Part shown: positions 1 through 6,796 of the stretch, in pieces
Layout of the letters: each line of letters opens with the position of its first letter
How positions within the stretch are numbered: position 1 is the stretch's first letter
NCBI GenBank assembly: GCA_021166815.1
Contig: JAJPEO010000129.1
Location: forward strand, 1 to 6,796
Origin: Nocardioides sp.
GTDB taxonomy: Bacteria > Actinomycetota > Actinomycetes > Propionibacteriales > Nocardioidaceae
Length of the DNA stretch: 6,796 bases
Direction: 5' to 3'
Notes under the pieces: model-generated
Databases searched by the model: none
The model's input: the letters and a program-made list of their open reading frames with translations, nothing else
Told to the model about the DNA's origin: nothing
Translations under genes and position numbers: made by a program

Positions 1-1200
1 GGCGTAGGTGCCGCCGGTCTCCCGGTTCGGGCGGAACGAGAACGACCCGACGAGGTCGCCGGTGGTCTCCACGGTGAAGCGCTTCTCCAACGAGCAGGCC
101 TTGCCCTTGAGGGTGATCCCGCTGGGAGCCGACGGGATGGAGCCGCTGATGGCGTAGCTCTGCTTGTTGCACTTCGGCACCAGCGCCTCCGCCTCGCGGA
201 CCCGCTCGGTGATCGAGTTGGCCAAGGTCTCCTTGATGTAGCCGGTGGCGGGAGAGGTGATGAAGCCGAGCCACGGCGCCGCCTTCACCAGACCGGATCC
301 GGTGTCGACGAACATCTGGAGGAACAGGACCGCGGCGTCCCCCTGGATCTCCTGCTTGAGGTCGGCGAGCTGGTCGGTGACCTTCTTCTTCGCCCCCGGA
401 TCCTTGGAGTACTGGTCCTTCGTCAGCGGGTTGGTCGGGTTCTCGGCGCACTGGGCCAAGGCGTCGAGCTTCGCCAAGGCCTCGGCGATCATGTCGTTCG
501 CACCGAGGGCGTCCCAGACCTTGTTGCCGGCCTTCCATGCCTCCCACGAGGCGCTGTCGAGCTTGTTGTTTGCTGCGTCGACCCACTTGTCGCTGTAGGT
601 CTCCTGGGCCTGCGAGATGACCCCCGACACGACGATGTCGACGGTCGACGGTGAGTCGTCCGCCAGGTAACCCGCCGGTTGGACGACCAGCCCGTCGTCG
701 ACGCCGCCACCGGGCGCCCCGGTGGCCGTGCCGCCAGTGCCGGTGATGCCGGCGCGCACGTCGTCCGGGAGCGTCGCAGCGTCGATCGCGTAGGTCATCG
801 ACACCAGGTAGCGGTCACCGTCCTCCTCAGCGTCCAGCACGACCCCGTCGCTGGGCTCCGCCTTCTCGGTGCCGAGCGTCAGCCGGTAGGTCAGGTCCGC
901 GGTGGCGCCGTTGGGAAGGGCGTGGTGGACGACGAAGGTGTGTCCGTCGGTGACCTCCAGGGTCGACTTCGTCCTCGACGCGACGTACGCCGTGGCCTTG
1001 TCGAACCCGGCGTCCCGCACCGACGCGGCGATGCCCGGCGAGCCCACCGGGGTGGTGACGCTCGCAGCGAAGGGCGGCCCGGCATCCGCGTCGTCGCTGG
1101 GCGAGGGATCGGCCGAACAGGCCGTGAGCGCGACAGTGGTGACGAGGAGCGCGACCCAACCACGCAGGGGGGGCGAGGGCTGAGGGCGCACGGATTGCAT
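1..1200 (-). CDS. Putative secreted lipoprotein, unknown function (3' end beyond the window)
   Basis: Translating the minus strand from an ATG at 1200-1198 gives 400 codons without a stop, so the C-terminus lies outside the window. The N-terminus is a lipoprotein signal peptide: Arg5 and Arg13, a hydrophobic stretch at about residues 15-25, then the lipobox LTAC with Cys28 as the expected lipidated residue. A Ser/Asp/Pro-rich tether follows (29-45). Residues 46-145 look like a mostly beta domain, 150-170 is a Gly/Thr/Ala linker, about 195-345 is helical and rich in Lys, Ala and Trp, and 345-400 begins another beta-like domain. Cys251, Cys344 and Cys369 might form a disulfide outside the cell. 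The start is supported by GGAG at 1206-1209, five nt upstream. I recognise no named family. By inference it is anchored to the outer face of the membrane. It is divergent from the Rid gene. Confidence 0.85.
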   Translation of the reverse strand, partial: MQSVRPQPSPPLRGWVALLVTTVALTACSADPSPSDDADAGPPFAASVTTPVGSPGIAASVRDAGFDKATAYVASRTKSTLEVTDGHTFVVHHALPNGATADLTYRLTLGTEKAEPSDGVVLDAEEDGDRYLVSMTYAIDAATLPDDVRAGITGTGGTATGAPGGGVDDGLVVQPAGYLADDSPSTVDIVVSGVISQAQETYSDKWVDAANNKLDSASWEAWKAGNKVWDALGANDMIAEALAKLDALAQCAENPTNPLTKDQYSKDPGAKKKVTDQLADLKQEIQGDAAVLFLQMFVDTGSGLVKAAPWLGFITSPATGYIKETLANSITERVREAEALVPKCNKQSYAISGSIPSAPSGITLKGKACSLEKRFTVETTGDLVGSFSFRPNRETGGTYA

Positions 1201-1205
1201 GGCGG

Positions 1206-1209
1206 CTCC
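1206..1209 (-). promoter_or_regulatory. Ribosome binding site of the lipoprotein gene
   Basis: On the minus strand this reads GGAG, five nt before the ATG at 1200. It fixes the start that gives a complete signal peptide with lipobox. Confidence 0.6.
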
Positions 1210-1251
1210 ACGGAGGGGATGTCACGGCGCTGCGCGGTGGCTGGGGACCTC

Positions 1252-1257
1252 ACCCTA
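1252..1257 (-). promoter_or_regulatory. Candidate -10 element for the lipoprotein gene
   Basis: The minus strand reads TAGGGT, matching the actinobacterial TAnnnT -10 pattern. It would place the transcript start near 1245 and give a 5' leader of roughly 45 nt. The -35 side is weak (TGTTCG, 17 nt upstream), so this is only a candidate. Confidence 0.35.
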
Positions 1258-1289
1258 AAGGACCCAGCGACGATCGAACAGGGTCGCAG

Positions 1290-1308
1290 TCCCGCCCACT
1301 GAGCGGGA
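1290..1308. promoter_or_regulatory. 19-bp inverted repeat, possible operator, between the lipoprotein and Rid genes
   Basis: The sequence TCCCGCCCACTGAGCGGGA is a dyad centred on base 1299. Nine arm positions each side pair except one (C1296 against A1302). It lies 62 bp upstream of the Rid start and about 90 bp upstream of the lipoprotein start. There is no following T-run and no gene reads into it from either side, so a protein-binding site or leader hairpin is more likely than a terminator. The regulator is unknown. Confidence 0.4.
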
Positions 1309-1360
1309 ACAACGCGAGGTCGGTGCGCCCCGCTGGCGCGAGACTGGCCGCCCACCGATC

Positions 1361-1365
1361 AGGAG
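1361..1365 (+). promoter_or_regulatory. Ribosome binding site of the Rid gene
   Basis: AGGAG with five nt to the ATG at 1371. It decides the start against the longer reading that would begin near 1323. Confidence 0.65.
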
Positions 1366-1370
1366 ACCTC

Positions 1371-1778
1371 ATGAGCCCTGCACACGTCCCGGTCATCCCT
1401 GCTGGGCTGGAGGACACGTACGCCAGCTGGCACCTCGCCCCCGCGGTGCGCGTGGGTGACACGCTCCACTGCTCCGGAGTCCTGGGCACGCGCCCGGATG
1501 GCTCGGTGCCCGAGGACCTCGCCGAGGAGATCGACCTTGCCTTCAGCAACCTGGAGCACGTGCTCGCCGCTGCGGGCGCCTCTCTCGGCGACGTCTACGA
1601 GCTGCTCACCTTCCACGTCGACCTGGCCGCACAGGTGCCGGTCTTCATGCAGGTCCGCGACCGGCGCCTCTCCGACCCGTGGCCGGCATGGACGGCCATC
1701 GGGGCCACCCAGCTCGGCGGTGGCCTCCCCGGCGTGCGCCTCGAGGTGAAGGCGTCCGCACACCTCTCCCCGTCCTGA
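1371..1778 (+). CDS. Rid (YjgF/YER057c/UK114) family protein, not canonical RidA
   Basis: This 135-residue protein spans the whole Rid fold, and its length fits the family. The start ATG at 1371 is chosen over an in-frame upstream start because AGGAG at 1361-1365 sits five nt before it. RidA proteins hydrolyse reactive enamines and imines released by PLP enzymes, as cytosolic trimers with active sites between subunits. Aligning the C-terminal part to E. coli RidA from memory puts Trp107 (in PAWTAIG) where RidA has Arg105, the residue that holds the substrate carboxylate; the Glu120 equivalent appears kept as Glu125 (VRLEVKA). There is also a Gly-rich insertion at 115-119. Loss of the Arg is typical of the Rid subfamilies without demonstrated imine deaminase activity, so the substrate is unknown. 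It is a single gene converging on the DUF5655 gene. Confidence 0.88.
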   Translation: MSPAHVPVIPAGLEDTYASWHLAPAVRVGDTLHCSGVLGTRPDGSVPEDLAEEIDLAFSNLEHVLAAAGASLGDVYELLTFHVDLAAQVPVFMQVRDRRLSDPWPAWTAIGATQLGGGLPGVRLEVKASAHLSPS

Positions 1779-1809
1779 CGACTCCGGCGACGAGGACCGA
1801 GGACCGGCC

Positions 1810-2175
1810 TCAACCCGCGTTGTCGTACGCCTCGGCGAGCCAGCCCCGGACCTGCTCGTCCACCTCGTCGGGGGAGCGCAGCTCCAGGTGGTGCATCCAC
1901 ACGCGCGGCGAGGGGTGGGCGACCTCCTTCCAGCGTGGATCGGGGTCGTGACGCGACAGCGCGACCGACAGGACGGCCGGGACGTCGCTGGTGACGTACT
2001 GGCCCGGACGCCACAGGAAGGCGAAGCCCCGGCGACGCCGGAAGGCCACCTGGCTCCTGGTGATGCGCACCGTGTGCGGACCGAGGTCGTCGACGAGCGT
2101 CCCCACGGCCGCGGCGATCTCTGCGCCGGCCGGATGCTCGGCGAAGAAGTCCTCCGGCGCGGGTCCTGTGGTCAC
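1810..2175 (-). CDS. DUF5655-type conserved hypothetical protein
   Basis: A minus-strand protein of 121 residues starting with GTG at 2175-2173 and ending at TGA 1812-1810. It resembles the DUF5655 family from memory: an N-terminal FFAEHP segment, a helix, a central basic stretch (RSQVAFRRRRGFAFLW, about residues 40-55), a WRPGQY turn, and the late motifs RWKEV and WMHHLEL before a C-terminal helix. It has no signal peptide or membrane segment, so it is probably cytosolic. No activity is established for the family to my knowledge. The reading frame continues far upstream, antisense to aconitase, but nothing upstream looks like protein and no nearer in-frame start exists. GGAG lies only two nt before the GTG, which is unusually close, so a leaderless transcript is possible. 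The gene is divergent from acnA and could share its control region. Confidence 0.8.
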   Translation of the reverse strand: MTTGPAPEDFFAEHPAGAEIAAAVGTLVDDLGPHTVRITRSQVAFRRRRGFAFLWRPGQYVTSDVPAVLSVALSRHDPDPRWKEVAHPSPRVWMHHLELRSPDEVDEQVRGWLAEAYDNAG

Positions 2176-2181
2176 CGCTCC

Positions 2182-2187
2182 AGCATG
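2182..2187 (-). promoter_or_regulatory. Possible leaderless -10 element for the DUF5655 gene
   Basis: The minus strand reads CATGCT exactly at -12 to -7 relative to the GTG start, close to the TAnnnT pattern with the first base changed. That spacing is typical of leaderless actinobacterial transcripts and would explain the badly spaced GGAG. No clear -35 is seen. Confidence 0.25.
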
Positions 2188-2219
2188 CCGGTCCTGCGTC
2201 GTGGGTGGGGAGGGATGTG

Positions 2220-2239
2220 TTATCTTGACGTCGAGATAA
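2220..2239. promoter_or_regulatory. 20-bp palindrome, probable operator of acnA and/or the DUF5655 gene
   Basis: TTATCTTGACGTCGAGATAA is an inverted repeat centred between 2229 and 2230, with a single mismatched pair (T2226/G2233). It contains TTGACG (2225-2230), which could serve as a -35 element for rightward transcription, so a bound protein would meet RNA polymerase there. It lies 95 bp upstream of acnA and 44 bp upstream of the DUF5655 start. The size and symmetry fit a dimeric repressor, for example of the MarR or TetR type. I cannot assign the regulator: the sequence does not look like the AcnR site of Corynebacterium. Confidence 0.6.
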
Positions 2240-2253
2240 ATAGCCCGACAAGC

Positions 2254-2272
2254 TAAGGGTTGCCTCACTTCC
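2254..2272 (+). promoter_or_regulatory. Candidate DtxR/IdeR/DmdR-type iron box upstream of acnA
   Basis: TAAGGGTTGCCTCACTTCC matches the iron-box consensus TTAGGTTAGSCTAACCTAA at 12 of 19 positions, counted by eye. The core AGG-N4-CCT-N-AC is present, and the CTCAC part agrees with the Streptomyces DmdR1 version of the box. It lies 62 bp before the acnA start. The match is below the best-characterised sites, so it is a candidate only. Confidence 0.35.
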
Positions 2273-2320
2273 CCCGCGTGTGCGGTGGGCGGCAAGATGG
2301 GCAAGACCCCGAACCACCTG

Positions 2321-2325
2321 AGGAG
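2321..2325 (+). promoter_or_regulatory. Ribosome binding site of acnA
   Basis: AGGAG with nine nt to the ATG at 2335. Another in-frame ATG at 2326 directly abuts the AGGAG with no spacer, so 2335 is the better start. Confidence 0.6.
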
Positions 2326-2334
2326 ATGCGGCTG

Positions 2335-4995
<2,661 letters not shown>

Positions 4996-4998
4996 TCC

Positions 4999-5571
4999 TT
5001 GCGCGAGTTCCTCGACCGGGCCCGGGCAGCCGCTGACTCCAGCGGCCGCCCGGGCCTTGGTCCGATGTCGGACTGGGAGGTCTTCCCGTTCGAGCGCGAG
5101 GGCCTGCAGGCCAGGCCCCTCACCGAGTACGCCGTGCCCGAGCCCGACCGCACGCGGACGCCCGAGGCGTGCGGCACGTGCAAGGCCCTCACCCGTGACG
5201 ACCTCGTCCTCCACGTGGGGGAGCGGCTCGCGGTCGTACGTCCCGGTGGGTTCAACCTGCCCTTCGTGGCCAACGTGGTGTCGCGTGCCCATGAGACCCT
5301 CGACGACCTCGACGACGACGCGCACGCCGAGATGGGACGCCTGATCGGGCGCACCTACAACGCCCTGCGTGCCCTCGACGGCGTCGGCAACGTGCACGTC
5401 AACAAGTGGGAGAACGGCGGTGGCCACCTCTCGGTGACGCTGCTGGCCCGTCCTCTCGGCGTCCTGCAGCTGCGGGGCTCCAACCTGTCGGTGTGGGCAG
5501 ACATGCTGCCGCCGACCCCGGCCGAGGAGATCGATGCCCGGGCGGCCCAGGTGCGCGCCGCGCTGAGGTGA
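4999..5571 (+). CDS. HIT-like protein with degenerate histidine triad
   Basis: A 190-residue soluble protein that resembles an actinobacterial HIT/GalT-like family: N-terminal REFLDRAR, WEVFPFE (26-32), a CxxC pair (Cys58, Cys61), the line RPGGFNLPFVANVVSRAHE, then VHVNKW (132-137), GGHLSVTLLARP (141-152) and LQLRGSNLSVWADMLP (156-171). HIT enzymes are nucleotide hydrolases or transferases using the motif H-x-H-x-H, whose middle His is the nucleophile. Here the motif reads His143-Leu-Ser145-Val-Thr147, so the second and third histidines appear replaced. By inference it may be catalytically weak or a binding protein, and the substrate is unknown. The TTG start keeps the N-terminal segment that I recall as conserved in relatives. 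It starts three bp after acnA, and its stop overlaps the start of the permease gene, so it is very likely cotranscribed with both. Confidence 0.72.
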   Translation: MREFLDRARAAADSSGRPGLGPMSDWEVFPFEREGLQARPLTEYAVPEPDRTRTPEACGTCKALTRDDLVLHVGERLAVVRPGGFNLPFVANVVSRAHETLDDLDDDAHAEMGRLIGRTYNALRALDGVGNVHVNKWENGGGHLSVTLLARPLGVLQLRGSNLSVWADMLPPTPAEEIDARAAQVRAALR

Positions 5572-6299
5572 TCGCCGGCGTACCGCTGTGGGCGGTCCTG
5601 GTGATCGCCGTGATCGTGCTGGTGGGCTCGTTCGTGCAGGCCTCCGTGGGACTCGGGCTGGGCATGCTCGGCGCCCCGCTGATCGCGCTGGTCGACCCCT
5701 CGCTCGTGCCCACGATGCTGCTGCTCCTGGTGGTGCCGCTCTCGGGGGCCGTGGTGCTGGCCGACTGGCGGCACATCGACTGGCGGGTCATCGGGTGGGC
5801 TCTGCCCGCCCGCCTGCCGGGCACCTTCCTGGGCGTGTGGCTGGCGACGTCGGTCGGGGGACGCGGGCTGGGGCTCCTGGTGGCCTTGATGGTGCTCGTG
5901 AGCGTGTGGTTCGCGTTCCACACCGTGGAGGTGCGCCAGACCCCGCTGACCCTGTTCGCCGCCGGCCTCGCGGCGGGGACCACCGGGACGGCGGTCGCCG
6001 TGGGTGGACCGCCGATGGCGATCGTGACCGCCCACCGACCGCCGCGCGAGGTGCGCGTGACACTGTCGCTGTTCTTCGTCGTCGGGTCGGTGTTCAGCGC
6101 CGCCGTCTTCGCCTGGGAGGGCGCGCTGCCGCAGGCATCCCTGGTGCTCGGGCTCCTCTACCTCCCGCTCGTGGCGCTGGCCTACCCGTTGGGGAGCTGG
6201 GCCAACCGCAGGGTGCCCCGTGAGACGTTCCGTCGCGGCGTGCTGGTCCTGTGTGCCGTGTCCGCGCTCGGGCTGCTGGTGAAGTCGCTCCTCGGCTGA
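5568..6299 (+). CDS. TauE/SafE-family membrane permease (DUF81)
   Basis: A 243-residue, very hydrophobic protein with about eight membrane segments, at roughly residues 6-26, 29-43, 47-66, 74-94, 98-118, 126-155, 164-184 and 190-240 (the last covering two). Length and layout fit TauE/SafE permeases, which usually move small anions or sulfur-containing compounds such as sulfite, sulfoacetate or taurine across the cytoplasmic membrane. The family-like glycine-rich segments are QASVGLGLGMLGAPL (24-38) and GTTGTAVAVGGPPMA (137-151), one in each half, as expected for an internally duplicated transporter. The GTG start at 5568 forms a GTGA overlap with the stop of the HIT-like gene, pointing to translational coupling; no strong ribosome binding site is visible. 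The substrate cannot be told from sequence. Its neighbours suggest, without proof, a link to the thiamine-related genes downstream. Confidence 0.85.
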   Translation: MIAGVPLWAVLVIAVIVLVGSFVQASVGLGLGMLGAPLIALVDPSLVPTMLLLLVVPLSGAVVLADWRHIDWRVIGWALPARLPGTFLGVWLATSVGGRGLGLLVALMVLVSVWFAFHTVEVRQTPLTLFAAGLAAGTTGTAVAVGGPPMAIVTAHRPPREVRVTLSLFFVVGSVFSAAVFAWEGALPQASLVLGLLYLPLVALAYPLGSWANRRVPRETFRRGVLVLCAVSALGLLVKSLLG

Positions 6300-6313
6300 G
6301 TGACCGCACGGCC

Positions 6314-6319
6314 TACGGT
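6314..6319 (+). promoter_or_regulatory. Candidate leaderless -10 element for the thiamine-binding gene
   Basis: TACGGT matches TAnnnT and sits exactly at -12 to -7 of the ATG at 6326, so transcription would start at the A of the start codon. Leaderless transcripts of this layout are common in actinobacteria. No convincing -35 is visible. A weak GGTGG at 6317-6321 could instead act as a ribosome binding site. Confidence 0.4.
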
Positions 6320-6325
6320 GGTGCC

Positions 6326-6631
6326 ATGCTCGTCGCCTTCTCCATCTCGCCCATGTCCAACGACCCCGACGGCTCGGTCACCGAGGCGGTGGCTGCGGCG
6401 GTCAAGGTGGTGCGCGACTCCGGCCTCCCGTGCGAGACCAACGCGATGTTCACCAACATCGAGGGGGACTGGGACGAGGTGATGGCCGTGGTCAAGCAGG
6501 CCGTGGACGTCGTCGCCGAGTCCTCCCCGCGCGTGGGCCTGGTGCTCAAGGCCGACATCCGCCCCGGCCACACCGGACAGCTCACCGCCAAGGTGCAGCG
6601 CATCGAGGAGGCCCTCGCCGATGGACAGTGA
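6326..6631 (+). CDS. Thiamine-binding protein, MTH1187/YkoF-like (DUF77)
   Basis: A 101-residue protein covering the whole MTH1187/DUF77 domain (PF01910 type), a small ferredoxin-like fold that forms oligomers. Matching segments are the first strand VAFSISPM, SVTEAVAAAVKVVRDSGLP (17-35), the family-like FTNIEGDWDEVM (42-53), PRVGLVLKADIRPG (68-81) and the C-terminal helix from QLTAKVQRIEEAL. Proteins of this family have been found to bind thiamine or its pyrimidine precursor HMP; in Bacillus the related YkoF belongs to a thiamine-related transport operon. No signal peptide is present, so it is cytosolic. It begins 26 bp after the permease gene, with its own possible leaderless promoter, and overlaps yjbQ by 11 nt, so the two are almost certainly translated together. 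No THI-box riboswitch is visible upstream. Confidence 0.82.
   Translation: MLVAFSISPMSNDPDGSVTEAVAAAVKVVRDSGLPCETNAMFTNIEGDWDEVMAVVKQAVDVVAESSPRVGLVLKADIRPGHTGQLTAKVQRIEEALADGQ
6605..6611 (+). promoter_or_regulatory. Ribosome binding site of yjbQ
   Basis: GAGGAGG inside the end of the upstream gene, nine nt before the ATG at 6621. It is the strongest Shine-Dalgarno sequence in this run of genes and supports a start that overlaps the upstream stop. Confidence 0.6.
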
Positions 6632-6796
6632 GGTCCGCTCCTACCGCACCGGCGGCGCGGAGGTCGTGCTCGACATCACCGGGGACGTGGCGCAGTTCGT
6701 GGCCTCCCGGGGCGACGGCCTCGTCAACGTCTTCGTCCCCCACGCCACCGCCGGGCTGGCGATCATCGAGACCGGGGCAGGGTCGGACGAGGACCT
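6621..6796 (+). CDS. yjbQ: YjbQ/UPF0047 family protein (3' end beyond the window)
   Basis: Only the first 58 codons are in the window, out of about 130-140 usual for the family. They include the family-like block VNVFVPHATAGLAIIETG (about 35-52), with the conserved His41 and Glu50, followed by an acidic SDED. YjbQ proteins form compact beta-rich trimers. They have been reported to show weak thiamine-phosphate synthase activity able to complement a thiE mutant, hence the common name secondary thiamine-phosphate synthase; their main physiological role is unsettled. The ATG at 6621 lies 11 nt inside the end of the thiamine-binding gene and has a good ribosome binding site at 6605-6611. Coupling to a thiamine or HMP binder supports a thiamine-related job. 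The second half of the fold is unseen, so intactness cannot be judged. Confidence 0.8.
   Translation, partial: MDSEVRSYRTGGAEVVLDITGDVAQFVASRGDGLVNVFVPHATAGLAIIETGAGSDED

Noticed and set aside
1242..1260. Iron-box resemblance on the minus strand upstream of the lipoprotein gene
   Set aside because: Only about 10 of 19 positions match the DtxR/IdeR consensus and the second half-site is absent; the TAGGGT within it is better explained as a -10 element.
679..1302. Plus-strand open frame of about 207 codons
   Set aside because: It lies opposite the lipoprotein gene, is Arg/Gly-rich without domain features, and the opposite strand gives a protein with a clear signal peptide, lipobox and ribosome binding site.
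1772..1811. Possible bidirectional terminator between the convergent Rid and DUF5655 genes
   Set aside because: Two small symmetries exist (GTCCT at 1772-1776 with AGGAC at 1793-1797, and GAGG at 1799-1802 with CCTC at 1808-1811), but the stems are only 4-5 bp and no T-run follows on either strand.
2274..2285. Small hairpin CCGC-GTGT-GCGG in the acnA leader, considered as an iron-responsive or riboswitch element
   Set aside because: The stem is only four base pairs, with no further supporting structure or conserved riboswitch sequence; such symmetries are frequent in high-GC DNA.
5355..6035. Minus-strand open frame rich in His, Gln and Arg
   Set aside because: It is the shadow of the HIT-like and permease genes; the composition is typical of the antisense of hydrophobic high-GC coding sequence.
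6290..6325. THI-box (TPP) riboswitch ahead of the thiamine-related genes
   Set aside because: Only 26 bp separate the genes and the conserved TPP riboswitch blocks are not present.

Overview
The window reads as chromosome of a high-GC Gram-positive actinobacterium. Codons end mostly in G or C, GTG and TTG starts are common, and the genes resemble those of Nocardioides-like organisms; the genus is an inference from general resemblance, not from a search. All seven genes look resident: there is no insertion sequence, phage gene, CRISPR array, tRNA or rRNA, and no obvious shift in base composition.

Left part (1-2180). A lipoprotein gene of unknown function runs leftward off the window edge (1-1200, minus). 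It shares a 170-bp divergent promoter region with a small Rid/YjgF-family gene (1371-1778, plus), and that region carries an operator-like 19-bp dyad. The Rid gene converges, with a 31-bp gap, on a DUF5655-type gene on the minus strand (1810-2175).

Centre and right (2176-6796). A second divergent region separates the DUF5655 gene from aconitase acnA (2335-4995). It holds a near-perfect 20-bp palindrome and, just downstream, a sequence resembling the DtxR/IdeR/DmdR iron box. After acnA comes a tightly packed plus-strand series: an HIT-like protein with a degenerate catalytic motif (3-bp gap), a TauE/SafE-type membrane permease (GTGA overlap), an MTH1187-type thiamine-binding protein (26-bp gap, possible internal leaderless promoter), and the start of yjbQ (11-nt overlap), which is cut by the window end.

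How the genes may work together. AcnA is the 4Fe-4S enzyme of the TCA cycle, and the two candidate control sites in front of it suggest metabolic and iron-responsive control. The last two genes pair a thiamine or HMP binder with a protein family reported to have weak thiamine-phosphate synthase activity, which points to a small thiamine-related module at the end of the acnA run. I see no clearly new defence, mobile or RNA-based system. The points most worth a second look are the control sites upstream of acnA, the altered active-site motifs of the Rid and HIT-like proteins, the thiamine pair, and the uncharacterised lipoprotein.
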